DNA of 64,000 nt, taken from positions 920,300 through 984,299 of the forward strand of contig NZ_NIST01000001.1 of assembly GCF_002335745.1 (NCBI RefSeq). Direction: 5' to 3'. Shown one piece after another: positions 34,879 through 43,848 of the stretch. The translations under genes and the position numbers were made by a program. The stretch is from Evansella halocellulosilytica. Lineage in GTDB: Bacteria; Bacillota; Bacilli; Bacillales; Salisediminibacteriaceae. Each line of letters begins with the position of its first letter. Position 1 is the stretch's first letter. The notes under the pieces were generated by a model, which saw nothing but the letters and a program-made list of their open reading frames with translations, was not told the DNA's origin and ran no database searches.

Positions 34879-35331
34879 TTATTTCGGCAAATTCACGTAT
34901 AAAGGACATAGAACCAGAAAAAAGGACGGCCATTTGTTTATATGACCGTCTGTTTTACCCGATTTAATATTTACTCTTTTGAATGTAGAACAAACAAACA
35001 TAAAACTAAAGAGGAAGTAAATTAAATTATCATCTTCATTAAAGAACGGGTATAAAATTAGTGAGAGTGAAAAACCAAGTAATCCAAAAGTTAACAAACC
35101 AACAAGAGTATTATCCTTGAGTGCTCCTAACAACTTATATAAACCTTCTCCAATTAAGCAACCAAAATACGCTATTGGAATAATGAACATAGAATGTATT
35201 ATAGCAGCAACTGCAATCATTTCTAAAGCAGATAAAGATAAAATATCCCTGATTGCAAACAGTATCATTATAATAATATTTAAACTAAGGGCAAAAATAA
35301 TCGTTCGAATTGAAGATTTGAAATGTGACAT
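34879..35331 (-). CDS. Four-helix membrane protein of unknown function
   Basis: A 150-aa protein with four TM helices (IIFALSLNIIIMILFAI, MIAVAAIIHSMFIIPIAYFGCLIG, VGLLTFGLLGFSLSLILYPFF, IYFLFSFMFVCSTF). The start is ATG 35331 with a weak ribosome site. No family recognised. It follows remnants on both sides and has no operon partner. Between the SinI-like gene and its 3' end (34552-34878) I see only short uninformative frames. Confidence 0.5.
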   Translation of the reverse strand: MSHFKSSIRTIIFALSLNIIIMILFAIRDILSLSALEMIAVAAIIHSMFIIPIAYFGCLIGEGLYKLLGALKDNTLVGLLTFGLLGFSLSLILYPFFNEDDNLIYFLFSFMFVCSTFKRVNIKSGKTDGHINKWPSFFLVLCPLYVNLPK

Positions 35332-35408
35332 ATTATCACCTTAAAACCTATTTTCATAAACTAAATAATGTATACACCATAGTATGAATACCTATGGTAC
35401 ATTTTTAA

Positions 35409-35975
35409 TTAAAATGATGCAGACCAATGATGTGTAGTTCCAGGCGCGGGTAATAAATTTGAAAATCCTTCATTGTCCCTTGTATGGACAATGAAATTCA
35501 TAGCGCTCTCCGGTATATATATCATAACTTCATGGGCAGGTGCTTTATCGTGATACCCATTTATTGAACCTGAACCATTACTGTTAAAGATCGCTCTATA
35601 GTTATATCCAATGGATGGAGCAATTCCATATGGAATACCGATAACATGCCTGAAATTCCAATATGCGTTACTTCCATCAATCTCTGGTCTTAAAATATCT
35701 GCTTCATAGTCTGTCTGCGTTCGAGTTTCAACATAGTCCCCACTACTGTCATAACGTAGTGTTGGTTGAACATGAACACCAGAATCACCTCGCACAAATG
35801 GGTCAAACCGAACATTTTGATTTGTAAAATCAGCCATAACATTTGTTCTAGTCCGGTAACTGTCTGAGAATGGGTCAAAATCGGCGCTTCCTTCACTAGT
35901 TTCTCTACAGTATCTTACCTAATTCCCCGTTTTTGTTCCATATTTGGGCTATATTAGGCACTCGGCAGTCTGGGA
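35409..35975 (-). pseudogene. DUF3238-like protein gene with frameshift
   Basis: The open part (35409-35837 and its upstream extension to about 35890) reads DFDPFSDSYRTRTNVMADF, then FDPFVRGDSGVHVQPTLRYDSSGDY and APAHEVMIYIPESAMNFIVHTRDNEGF, as in secreted DUF3238 proteins. Further upstream, in another frame, comes YTTFIPDCRVPNIAQIW, the expected N-terminus. A frame break near 35900 separates them. The internal ATG at 35837 is not a natural start. Confidence 0.5.
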
Positions 35976-36165
35976 TAAATGTGGTATATTGCACTGCATA
36001 CCTGTTTATTACAGAGAAGCTGGTAGTGTGGAGAATAGCGGTTCGAACGCGCTAATCTCCATTGATTGACACAACGTCGATTTAATCAACGAGTGAACTG
36101 AATATAGTAGTGCTTGGAGAGAGCACCAAATATATGAAACGGCGGAAAGGCCGTTTTTAATTCGA

Positions 36166-36750
36166 TCAATCATTCTCATTCGATGTTAATCCGTAGAAAA
36201 ATAATTGAAGTAGTTGATCCATTTCTTCATCATTCTCACGTTTGCCATGAACGCTTATGTGTTCACTGATTTCATAAAAAAATAGTTTGAAGTGTTTTAA
36301 TAAGACTTTATCCGAAAAACCTTTTGCAATATACCCTTCTGTTTTTCCTATGTAAACCAGTCTATGAAAAAAGGATTCTAACTTCTCTTCCACACCACGA
36401 AGAAAAAAATGAACAGGTTCAGGATCGTGACTCTGACTCATATTAGCCAACAGTCTGAGGTTATGAGCCTCCAGTGTCATGATGTCTTTTATCTTGTCAT
36501 TGAAAGATTTACCCGATTGAAGGATGACATCATATTCATGTATTTTTGAATCTACCCAATCATGAAGCATGGAATGGTAAAGTTGTTCCTTCGTTCCAAA
36601 GTAGTTATAGATCGTAGCGGGAGACACACGGGCTTTAGCGGCGATCTCATTGACACTGATCTTGTCAAATCCATATTGGCTAACCAAATCAAGTGAAGCA
36701 GAAAAGATCTGCTTCATTTTTTTTTCCTTTCTTTTTTCAAATCCATCCAT
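36166..36750 (-). CDS. TetR-family regulator
   Basis: A 194-aa TetR protein; the HTH is FDKISVNEIAAKARVSPATIYNYFGTKEQLYHSML. ATG 36750 (MDGFEKRKEKK) has AGGTGG 7-10 nt upstream. It is divergent from a membrane protein and a GNAT gene, with an 11-bp inverted repeat between them that is probably its operator. Confidence 0.87.
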   Translation of the reverse strand: MDGFEKRKEKKMKQIFSASLDLVSQYGFDKISVNEIAAKARVSPATIYNYFGTKEQLYHSMLHDWVDSKIHEYDVILQSGKSFNDKIKDIMTLEAHNLRLLANMSQSHDPEPVHFFLRGVEEKLESFFHRLVYIGKTEGYIAKGFSDKVLLKHFKLFFYEISEHISVHGKRENDEEMDQLLQLFFYGLTSNEND

Positions 36751-36807
36751 ACGATACCACCTCATATTCAGTTTATCTCAAGTTTTAGAGTATTTCAATT
36801 CACATGC

Positions 36808-36844
36808 TATAAAACTATTGTATATATTGTTATATAGTTTTATA
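36808..36844. promoter_or_regulatory. Inverted repeat in the divergent TetR control region
   Basis: TATAAAACTAT (36808-36818) and ATAGTTTTATA (36834-36844), perfect 11-bp arms with a 15-nt spacer, midway between the TetR gene and the divergent operon. Confidence 0.7.
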
Positions 36845-36891
36845 CTTATTATGTATAAATACTACATAATTCCATTGTGGGAGGGTAATAA

Positions 36892-37437
36892 ATGAGAGAC
36901 ATAGAAATTCCGGCTTTTTTTCATGAGGTTTTTGGAGAAAGACAAAGTGTTCTGCACATCATCGTGATCTTACTCTTCGGAGCGATGTTATCTTCAGTAT
37001 TGTTTTATTTGTATCCAAACATGTATATCGACCTTGCACTATGGCGTAGTGTGCTAGCGTTTATTTTAGTGTTTGATATATTTTCAGGGTGTATCGCCAA
37101 TTTCACACAATCTACAAATGAATACTACGCAAATAGAAAAACGAAACGTATCGTCTTCATATCTATTCATGTTCACATATTGCTCGTTGCAGTGCTGCTT
37201 CATATACCTATTATTTCAGTTTTGATGGTTTGGTTGTATACGATTATTTGTGCATTTATCATTCAATCCATCGAAGGTAGAAATCAAGTTTTTGTGTCTG
37301 GTTTGTTATTGTCGCTAGGGGTAGCATGGATGCCAATGCTTGAAATGGAAACTTTTATGCTGATTGTCAGCATGCTTTTTATGGTCAAAGTATTGTTCAG
37401 CTTTAGTGTCAACCATTATAGAACTATACGGAAGTAG
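36892..37437 (+). CDS. Polytopic membrane protein of unknown function
   Basis: A 181-aa protein with about five TM helices, starting at ATG 36892 after GGGAGGG. The N-terminus IEIPAFFHEVFGERQ is amphipathic. No family recognised. It ends 12 nt before the start of a GNAT gene, and both are probably controlled by the divergent TetR regulator. Confidence 0.65.
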   Translation: MRDIEIPAFFHEVFGERQSVLHIIVILLFGAMLSSVLFYLYPNMYIDLALWRSVLAFILVFDIFSGCIANFTQSTNEYYANRKTKRIVFISIHVHILLVAVLLHIPIISVLMVWLYTIICAFIIQSIEGRNQVFVSGLLLSLGVAWMPMLEMETFMLIVSMLFMVKVLFSFSVNHYRTIRK

Positions 37438-37449
37438 GAGGCGTTATTG

Positions 37450-38079
37450 ATGAGCAGAGATGACCATATTAGAAGGTTAAATAGGTCGGATAAACGAAGT
37501 TTTGTTCATCTCATGGTAAAATCATTTGAAAAAGATCCATTATTCATTGCTTTATTTAAAGATGGTGAGGTAGATCAAAAATTCGAGGAGCGTGCTTGCG
37601 CGTTTATTTCCTTTCTTTTTGATAAAAGCTTTTACTTGTCAGAAGAAATATGGGGCATCTATGATCAAGATAAGCTCATAGGCGCGTACATCATCGAGAT
37701 GCCTTATATGAAAGGAACTCAAAAGATTTTTGATGGACTTAAGCTAGTCGGTAGGGTCATTCAACTTCTAAAAAATCTATCGTTGAAGACAATCATCAAG
37801 CTGAATCGTTATATGAAGGTATCCAGAAGCAATGTTCCGAAGCTGCCCTTGTATTATCTCATTATGATTGGCGTAACGCCATCCAAACAAGGATATGGTG
37901 TTGGCGGTCAGTTAATGCAGCATATCATGAAACAAGTTCGTGAAGATCATCGTTCTTTTGGGATTGCATTAGATACTGAAAATAAAAAGAATATTAGCTA
38001 TTATAAGCGGTTTGGATTTTGTCTATATAGTGAAACACAATTTGACGACATCACCATTTACGGTATGATGAGAAAATAA
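37450..38079 (+). CDS. GNAT-family N-acetyltransferase
   Basis: A 209-aa GNAT enzyme with acetyl-CoA motif VTPSKQGYGVGGQLMQHIMKQ and NKKNISYYKRFGFCLYSE. ATG 37450 has GGAGGCG upstream. It resembles the acetyltransferase at 29718 in overall plan and, like it, sits in a TetR/membrane protein/GNAT group. Substrate unknown. Confidence 0.85.
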   Translation: MSRDDHIRRLNRSDKRSFVHLMVKSFEKDPLFIALFKDGEVDQKFEERACAFISFLFDKSFYLSEEIWGIYDQDKLIGAYIIEMPYMKGTQKIFDGLKLVGRVIQLLKNLSLKTIIKLNRYMKVSRSNVPKLPLYYLIMIGVTPSKQGYGVGGQLMQHIMKQVREDHRSFGIALDTENKKNISYYKRFGFCLYSETQFDDITIYGMMRK

Positions 38080-38095
38080 ACGATCATGAGTACGT

Positions 38096-38225
38096 GGGGG
38101 GATTTATTTGGAATTTAATACGGAAAGATTAACAATCAGGCCGTTTAAGAGTAATGACTTACATGATGTATTTAACATTTACAATAATGATGATACGTAA
38201 ACAGAAGCAATGTTCCGAAGTATTT
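38096..38225 (+). pseudogene. Truncated duplicate of the acetyltransferase 5' end, joined to a second copied segment
   Basis: From 38096 to 38199 the sequence repeats the ribosome site and first ~35 codons of the gene at 39079 with a single visible difference. The copy then breaks off and continues with CAGAAGCAATGTTCCGAAG, a 19-mer also found at 37825 inside the GNAT gene upstream. It is a recombination scar, not a gene. Confidence 0.75.
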
Positions 38226-38290
38226 TAGAAGGGTTTTAAAGCCTTTTAACGAAGTATTAAAATACTAATCTACGAGTGGAGGCTATTGAA

Positions 38291-38806
38291 ATGTTAAAAC
38301 TGTTTCAATATAACTGGCAGGTTCGTGATGATTGGTTTACATGGTGCGATGATATAGCGGATGAAGAATTATTAAAGAAACGGATTGGAGGGTTCGGCAG
38401 TATCCTACATACCATGTTTCATATTGTGGATGTGGAATACATGTGGATTTTAGCCTTGCAAGGCGAATCGGTGCCAGTGGAGCCATCGTTTGAGGATTAT
38501 ACCAGTTTACAAAAATTGAAAGAACTTTCAAAGCAATGTCGCAGTAAAGTGGAGCCATTTTTAATATCTTGGACAAACGAAATGGAATCACGTGTGCTCT
38601 CAGAATCTGATTTCAATGGGGAACCTGTTAGTCTTAGACAAGAAGGGTACAGGCGTTGCGTCACTTCCAGCCAACATGGGGAGATTATGCGTCATGTCAT
38701 GGTTCACGAAATACACCATATCGGTCAGTTATCTGTATGGGCACGTGAAATAGGAAAAGAGCCTGTTTCTGCGAACCTCAGGGGAAGAGGGCTTTTTGAC
38801 AATTAA
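38291..38806 (+). CDS. DinB-family protein
   Basis: A 171-aa four-helix DinB/YfiT-type protein. The metal-site histidines are present: FHIVDVEYMWIL in helix 2 and HEIHHIGQLSVWARE in the last helix. These proteins are often thiol-dependent transferases or metal hydrolases. GTGGAGG lies 8 nt before ATG 38291, which is preferred to the upstream frame start at 38276. It is flanked by the truncated and the full copy of the acetyltransferase. Confidence 0.83.
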   Translation: MLKLFQYNWQVRDDWFTWCDDIADEELLKKRIGGFGSILHTMFHIVDVEYMWILALQGESVPVEPSFEDYTSLQKLKELSKQCRSKVEPFLISWTNEMESRVLSESDFNGEPVSLRQEGYRRCVTSSQHGEIMRHVMVHEIHHIGQLSVWAREIGKEPVSANLRGRGLFDN

Positions 38807-38902
38807 AACTAATAATAGATTACCAGAAATAGCGCGATGTTGAACAACATAGTTAGAGAATGATCAAATTTTTTTTTGAAAATCATACTTTAATGTACTG
38901 AT

Positions 38903-38949
38903 AAAGAATCCATTCTTATTAAAGATTTTAGAAATGGATTCTTTTTATT
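38903..38949 (+). terminator. Terminator after the DinB gene
   Basis: AAAGAATCCATT pairs with AAATGGATTCTTT, followed by TTATTT; loop of about 15 nt. Confidence 0.75.
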
Positions 38950-39078
38950 TACAATAAAAAACACCGGTTTGTTAGGTATTTTTGATCAATTTATACTTCA
39001 AAACAAAAGCCTAAGATTTAACGTAAAGTCGTGATATTTTACTCCTTTTTGATATGATAATCTAAAGGGGGGATTTAT

Positions 39079-39603
39079 TTGGAATTTAATACGGAAAGAT
39101 TAACAATTAGGCCGTTTAAGAGTAATGACTTACATGATGTATTTAACATTTACAATAATGATGATACTTGTAAATATCTCTTGCATGATAAGTGGACACA
39201 TGAAAATATGCAGGAAGAATTTAATAAGAAACTAAAAAATAGTGCACTCACAAAAGAAACAATGTTAAGTTTGGCGGTAGTAAACCGTTCTAACGTAATT
39301 GGTGATTTATCTGTATGGTATACAGACATGAAAGATACTGTAGAAATTGGCTATAGTTTTTCGAATGAAGCTTCAGGGAAGGGGTATGCAACAGAAGCCG
39401 TGAGTAATTTAGTCCAAAAGTTATTTGATGAACTTGATGTACATCGTATACAAGCGAACCTTGATGCAAGAAATAAAGCATCACAAAAGTTATGCGAGCG
39501 TATAGGTATGAGAAAAGAAGCTCATTTCATTCAGGATTTTTGGAATAAAGAGGAATGGACAGATAGCATTGTATATGGAATGTTACGTACAGATTTAATA
39601 TGA
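39079..39603 (+). CDS. RimJ/RimL-type GNAT acetyltransferase
   Basis: A 174-aa GNAT protein of the RimJ/RimL/RimI-like group: ETERLTIRPF-type start (FNTERLTIRPFKSNDL), WYTDMKDTVEIGYSFSNEASGKGYATEAVSNLV and DARNKASQKLCERIGMRKEAHF. TTG 39079 is the start with GGGGGG upstream. It may acetylate an N-terminal or small-molecule amine. Its first 100 bp are duplicated at 38096. Confidence 0.87.
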   Translation: MEFNTERLTIRPFKSNDLHDVFNIYNNDDTCKYLLHDKWTHENMQEEFNKKLKNSALTKETMLSLAVVNRSNVIGDLSVWYTDMKDTVEIGYSFSNEASGKGYATEAVSNLVQKLFDELDVHRIQANLDARNKASQKLCERIGMRKEAHFIQDFWNKEEWTDSIVYGMLRTDLI

Positions 39604-39689
39604 TCCTTTAAATCTAGTGGGTAATAAATATCTACCACTTAGTTTTGGAAATAATAAGGTCTCATTAGTTAATAATGGTCTATTTTGAT

Positions 39690-39965
39690 AAAATCTATCA
39701 AATATCCTGTCCGCTGGAGTAAGAGAAAAATCAAAAATTAAAATGTTTTCAAGTCTATCGGGAGACGCTGATTTAGGAATCGAAATAGCACCTAGTTAAT
39801 AATGCCAACGTAAAATCACTTGAGAAACCGATTTGTTATCGTTTTTCGCAATTTGCTGAAACACGTTATTTTGTAATACGTCATTCGCTCGAACTAAAGG
39901 GCTCCAGGAAGAATCATTTAATAAGACACCATTTACCAGTTTATCTAAATTACAGGACCATCTTT
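39690..39965 (-). pseudogene. Aldo/keto reductase C-terminal remnant
   Basis: Minus-strand reading gives SWSPLVRANDVLQNNVFQQIAKNDNKSVSQVILRWHY, a stop, then GAISIPKSASPDRLENILIFDFSLTP, the contiguous C-terminal region of aldo/keto reductases. An in-frame stop at 39796 and missing N-terminal part show decay. Confidence 0.75.
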
Positions 39966-40051
39966 CCAGTGTGAATTTCAATGATTTTGGTATACTAGAA
40001 GAAAGCGACAAAGGAAAGAAGATTATTCACTTTAAAAAGGGAGTGTTCATT

Positions 40052-40486
40052 ATGGTCGGAGTAGAGTTTGATATGGTTGTGAAAGATAGCTTAAAAGCAT
40101 TAGAATTATACGAACGTATATTTGATATTGAGCGTGTGGAAGTTTCAGACTTTCCTCAGGGTGAAAATGAAGTTGTTTTTACTCTTTACGGCGTACATTT
40201 TCATATGTTGGATGAAAACCCAAAATTCCATTTAATTGCACCAACACATGACGACCCCAAAACGAATTGGGTGAATGTTACTGTCCCAAATATTAAAGAA
40301 GCCTATGCCAAGGCGATGGATTTAGGTTGTACGGAAGTGCAACCGGTGACTGAACTTACTGATTACGGATTGTCGAATGCCATATTCATGGATCCATTTG
40401 GTTATGTATGGATGCTTCATCAAGTACACAAAGAAGTGAGTCATGAAGAACGTATACGACTTTGGGAAGAAAAAAGGGATCAGTAA
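40052..40486 (+). CDS. VOC-family (PhnB/glyoxalase-like) protein
   Basis: A 144-aa single VOC-fold protein (FDMVVKDSLKALELYERIFD, VVFTLYGVHFHMLDENP, FMDPFGYVWMLHQ). The PFGYVWML end is typical of PhnB-like members. ATG 40052 has AAGGGAG upstream; the frame is open to 39971 but that part is not conserved in kind. It overlaps or abuts the following oxidoreductase gene, and both are probably one unit. Substrate unknown. Confidence 0.83.
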   Translation: MVGVEFDMVVKDSLKALELYERIFDIERVEVSDFPQGENEVVFTLYGVHFHMLDENPKFHLIAPTHDDPKTNWVNVTVPNIKEAYAKAMDLGCTEVQPVTELTDYGLSNAIFMDPFGYVWMLHQVHKEVSHEERIRLWEEKRDQ

Positions 40487-40502
40487 AAGGTTGGTGGGAT
40501 TG

Positions 40503-41432
40503 GTGAAATCTAGAATCGGTATGGTAGGATTAGGAGGTATCGCTCAGAAAGCATACTTACCTCTTCTTTCAAAAGAAACAGATTGGACATTTATAGGAGC
40601 TTTTTCACCTAGTAGAGCAAAGAGAAAGGCAATCTGCAATCAGTATCGTATACAAGATTATGATAGCGTGTCAGCATTGGCTCAAGAGTGTGATGCCGTT
40701 TTTGTACATAGCTCTACTGAATCACATTATGAAGTCGTTTCACAACTACTTAACAATGGGGTAGATGTCTATGTCGATAAACCATTAGCAGCATCTGTCT
40801 CGGAAGCAGAAAAGCTAGTCGAATTAAGTGAGAAACTAGGAAGAAAGCTCATGGTTGGATTTAATCGTCGTTTTGCTCCTATGTATGTGAAAGCAAAGGA
40901 AAAAGCTAAAAATATTGCATGGGTACGCATTGAAAAGCATAGAACGGACAGTGTCGGCCCCCATTCTCATAAGTTTACGATGTTAGATGATTATCTTCAT
41001 TTAGTCGATACAGCACGTTGGCTCGCTGACGGAGATCTCAGTGTGCTGCATGGGATGATGCAAACAAACGATAACAATCAACTTTTATATGTACACCACC
41101 ATTATGAATCCACCCAACATGTATCTTTCACTACAGCTATGCATCGAAAAGCAGGGACGAATATAGAGCAAATAGAACTCGTTACAGATGGAGAAATGAT
41201 CCGTGTGAAAAACATGAATACGACCGAAATCGAAAAAGAAAATGTAATCACTACGACATTGTCTTCTTCATGGGATACAACTTTAAAACAACGTGGCTTT
41301 GAAGATGCTATACATCATTTCATTTATTGTATTCAAAATGATACGAAGCCCCTTGTTGACGGGCTAGAAGGGTTAAAATCTCAACTACTTGTTGAGCAGT
41401 TATCAAAACAAAAAATTAGTTCTATGAGTTAA
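40503..41432 (+). CDS. Gfo/Idh/MocA-family NAD(P)-dependent oxidoreductase
   Basis: A 309-aa oxidoreductase with the Rossmann motif GMVGLGGIAQKAYLPLL, the EKP-like signature VDKPLAASVSEAEKLVELS and GFNRRFAPMY. Such enzymes act on sugars, inositols or similar polyols. I place the start at GTG 40503 after AGGTTGGTGGG; the frame continues left into the VOC gene. The two are likely co-translated. Confidence 0.85.
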   Translation: MKSRIGMVGLGGIAQKAYLPLLSKETDWTFIGAFSPSRAKRKAICNQYRIQDYDSVSALAQECDAVFVHSSTESHYEVVSQLLNNGVDVYVDKPLAASVSEAEKLVELSEKLGRKLMVGFNRRFAPMYVKAKEKAKNIAWVRIEKHRTDSVGPHSHKFTMLDDYLHLVDTARWLADGDLSVLHGMMQTNDNNQLLYVHHHYESTQHVSFTTAMHRKAGTNIEQIELVTDGEMIRVKNMNTTEIEKENVITTTLSSSWDTTLKQRGFEDAIHHFIYCIQNDTKPLVDGLEGLKSQLLVEQLSKQKISSMS

Positions 41433-41499
41433 TAGCTTTTTGCCAGTTTTGTTCCCGAACAGTTTAAACGGTTGTTTCATGTATATGTACACGGAGGGT

Positions 41500-41880
41500 A
41501 TCCGCAAAATGGAAAACAATCCGATGAAAAAAGCGCCAGGCCAAACTGGAACGGGACGCCGAAGCACAAAGACAAGCAGAACTACGACGTAAAGAACTCG
41601 AAGAACGTTCTCGTCAGATGGCTGAACAAGAACGGCAGCGACAAGCGGAATACACAAACTTCGGTGGGCAGTACAAGACGATTTTCAAAGAATCGTTCCC
41701 GAGTTTATTGAGTACCTATTTAACAACCCGGCATATCATGACGTCCACTCGAGTGCACAGACGAAAGCGTCGTTATTTACGACATCATGCGCCAGGTTGA
41801 ACATCCAAACTCTGTCACAAAAGAGACAGCGAAAGATCCGCAGAAGGTTTTGGATCTTGATCGCTATATCTTAGATACGT
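41500..41880 (+). pseudogene. Degenerate gene, family not recognised
   Basis: Pieces in shifting frames make one protein-like series: LERDAEAQRQAELRRKELEERSRQMAEQERQRQAEYTNFGGQYKTIF, then FIEYLFNNPAYHDVHSS, then VIYDIMRQVEHPNSVTKETAKDPQKVLDLDRYILDT to a stop at 41880. The first part is a charged coiled coil. Several frameshifts separate the parts, so no intact product is made. Confidence 0.5.
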
Positions 41881-41947
41881 AAACCTTAGGGTTTGGGAAA
41901 AAAATCAATATTCTAACGAGGTTGCGTAATCAAGCTATTCGTAATTT

Positions 41948-41989
41948 AAACCGCAGTGATTTCGGTTGTGAAATCACTGCGGTTTTTTT
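41948..41989 (+). terminator. Strong terminator
   Basis: A perfect 16-bp stem, AAACCGCAGTGATTTC / GAAATCACTGCGGTTT, loop GGTTGT, then T-run. It ends the degenerate gene's former transcript. Confidence 0.9.
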
Positions 41990-42076
41990 GATTATATTAT
42001 CGCTGTTTTTTGGGCATCATCAAACAAAAAAATACACCCGCGAGAACAGCAGGTGTACATACATCATTTACAATTA

Positions 42077-42850
42077 TCAAGGTAATATAAGTGTCCCTAT
42101 ATACCAAAGTATTATGATGTGTAGAGGGTAAAATATGTAGAATAAATACTTTAAACCGATCCCCTTTTTACCATTGTATAACAGAAAAAGAGGTAAAGCG
42201 AAAATCATCATCCATTGATAGTCAAAAAAACCAAACAAAAGTGGCAGTATTCCATCGGGTCTCCACCCCCATCTTCGAACCAGGTAAAAAAGTGCGAGAC
42301 AATAAAAACTATAACCCGTCGCAACTTTCCATCTATTATCGTTCGCAAAATAAAAGAAAAGACCTAGTAGAATCATGAGAGGGCCACCCTCAACTGCAAG
42401 AACGTTTCCAGAAATTTGGCCTGTGAAAATGTTTAATGGATTTGATAACGGCAGTGAACTAAATAAGAAAAGAGAAATAAATTGCCAAGCAAAGAATAAT
42501 AGAAGAAATTTTATTTTCTTATTTTCCAGCAACATAATTAGAAGGGTTATTAAAAATAAAGTAGAGAAGAAGTTCAGCTCAAGATACGGGCCACTCAAAT
42601 CTGTATAGTGAACACGTAAGTTTATAAATAGATTTATAAAGCCCATTCCGACTGCAGCTACGCCTAAACGTACCAAATACTTTGTCCTGTTAGACGTGTT
42701 TTTAAAACCGATAACTACGCAATAAATAAAAACTGGTGCTGCAATCCTCCCTACCCACCCCATCCATTCTGGTGTCCCCGATATGAATAATCCATAATGG
42801 TCAATAAACATGGCTATCAGTGCAATAATTTTTAGCAGAGTGCTTGTCAT
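42077..42850 (-). CDS. TraX-family membrane protein
   Basis: A 257-aa polytopic protein with TraX hallmarks: LLKIIALIAMFIDHYGLFI at the N-terminus, IGRIAAPVFIYCVVIGF-like WVGRIAAPVFIYCVVIGFKNT, and a C-terminal KYLFYIFYPLHIIILW. TraX proteins are membrane acyltransferase-like (first known from pilin acetylation), but Bacillus members have no known substrate. ATG 42850 has AAGGAG upstream. It stands alone. Confidence 0.85.
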   Translation of the reverse strand: MTSTLLKIIALIAMFIDHYGLFISGTPEWMGWVGRIAAPVFIYCVVIGFKNTSNRTKYLVRLGVAAVGMGFINLFINLRVHYTDLSGPYLELNFFSTLFLITLLIMLLENKKIKFLLLFFAWQFISLFLFSSLPLSNPLNIFTGQISGNVLAVEGGPLMILLGLFFYFANDNRWKVATGYSFYCLALFYLVRRWGWRPDGILPLLFGFFDYQWMMIFALPLFLLYNGKKGIGLKYLFYIFYPLHIIILWYIGTLILP

Positions 42851-42887
42851 GAATTTTCTCCTTTAATGTAAATGTTCGACATAAAGA

Positions 42888-42916
42888 CAAACGCCAAAGA
42901 AAAACTTTGGCGTTTG
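42888..42916 (-). terminator. Hairpin between the TraX promoter region and the 42950 fragment
   Basis: CAAACGCCAAAG / CTTTGGCGTTTG, perfect 12 bp with a 5-nt A loop. It lies 3' of the minus-strand fragment at 42950. Confidence 0.7.
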
Positions 42917-42949
42917 AAAAATAGTATTATACTACTCTATGTTTTTATT

Positions 42950-43168
42950 TTATCGTATGTGTCCTGTAACTTCACTAGGAGCATGAAATCTTAAGTAATA
43001 GTCACCTGAACTATCCAACCCGCTTGGGAACGCAATATGAGTTGAAGTAGGACTTACATTATATCTTGCAACCCTAGAATCTACCCAATTACTTCTAGAT
43101 TTCATAAGATCTACCGTCAAAGTGTCGCTCCGAAAATTTTTAATTTCTAGCCTTTTCAGAGACTTCAC
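42950..43168 (-). pseudogene. Fragment of a secreted beta-rich protein
   Basis: The 72 codons read LTVDLMKSRSNWVDSRVARYNVSPTSTHIAFPSGLDSSGDYYLRFHAPSEVTGHIR, a beta-rich C-terminal domain of the kind found at the end of secreted proteins. There is no signal peptide and only a GTG start with a ribosome site set too close. It is probably the surviving 3' end of a longer gene. Family not identified. Confidence 0.4.
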
Positions 43169-43313
43169 AGCTCCGGTCAGTTGTCTTCTAATTTGTCATC
43201 GCGTTTATCAAACCCGTAATCATGCGGATACTTATTAATGACTTTGTAAGCTTTTAGTCAAACTTATTTCAAATCTCCATATGAAAATAATTATGTTTCT
43301 TCAAATAAAATAG

Positions 43314-43366
43314 TTGCACGACAATTAAAGTGTGTATATAATGTATATACAGTATATATACATTAT
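43314..43366 (+). promoter_or_regulatory. GntR operon promoter and operator
   Basis: TTGCAC (43314), 17-nt spacer, TATAAT (43337). A perfect 12-bp dyad, ATAATGTATATA and TATATACATTAT around CAGTA (43338-43366), overlaps the -10 and start site, and is the likely operator of the GntR regulator at 43472. Confidence 0.85.
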
Positions 43367-43471
43367 GTGAGGTTGATGTTACATAATAATGTATGGTGAC
43401 CTTGCAATTGCTACTCGGATTCAAGCAGTGCAGGATCTTCATTGAATAAAAAATATAGAAGAGGGATTGGC

Positions 43472-43843
43472 ATGAAAATCATTATTTCCAACAGTTCAAA
43501 GGAGCCAATTTATGAACAAATTACGAATCAAATAAAATCGTCTATTTTAGCAGGGGAATTAAAAGAGGGGACAGCAATTCCTTCTATGCGCAAGCTCGCA
43601 AAGGATTTACAAATTAGTGTTATTACGACGAAGCGTGCCTACGAGGAACTGGAGAAAGCCGGATTTATCTACTCTATTGTCGGAAAAGGATCGTTTGTCG
43701 CAGAACAAAATTTAGAGGTCATGAGAGAGAAGAAGCAGAAGGTCATCGAGGAGCAGTTGAGTGCAGTCATTACGAATAGTAAAGAAATTGGACTGTCACT
43801 TGATGAATTACAGCAATTATTGAAGATTTTATATGAGGAGTGA
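43472..43843 (+). CDS. GntR-family regulator, YtrA type
   Basis: A 123-aa GntR protein with the short YtrA-type layout: winged helix (PIYEQITNQIKSSILAGELKEGTAIPSMRKLAKDLQISVITTKRAYEELEKAGFIYSIVGKGSFV) and a small two-helix dimer domain. YtrA regulators control adjacent ABC transporters that respond to cell-wall antibiotics. ATG 43472 is chosen over the upstream TTG at 43442. Its operator overlaps its own promoter. It ends 5 nt before the ABC gene. Confidence 0.88.
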   Translation: MKIIISNSSKEPIYEQITNQIKSSILAGELKEGTAIPSMRKLAKDLQISVITTKRAYEELEKAGFIYSIVGKGSFVAEQNLEVMREKKQKVIEEQLSAVITNSKEIGLSLDELQQLLKILYEE

Positions 43844-43848
43844 AACGA

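Noticed and set aside
34733-34933. Minus-strand ORF of 66 aa
   Set aside because: It has no ribosome site or recognisable motif, and overlaps the 3' end of a better membrane gene.
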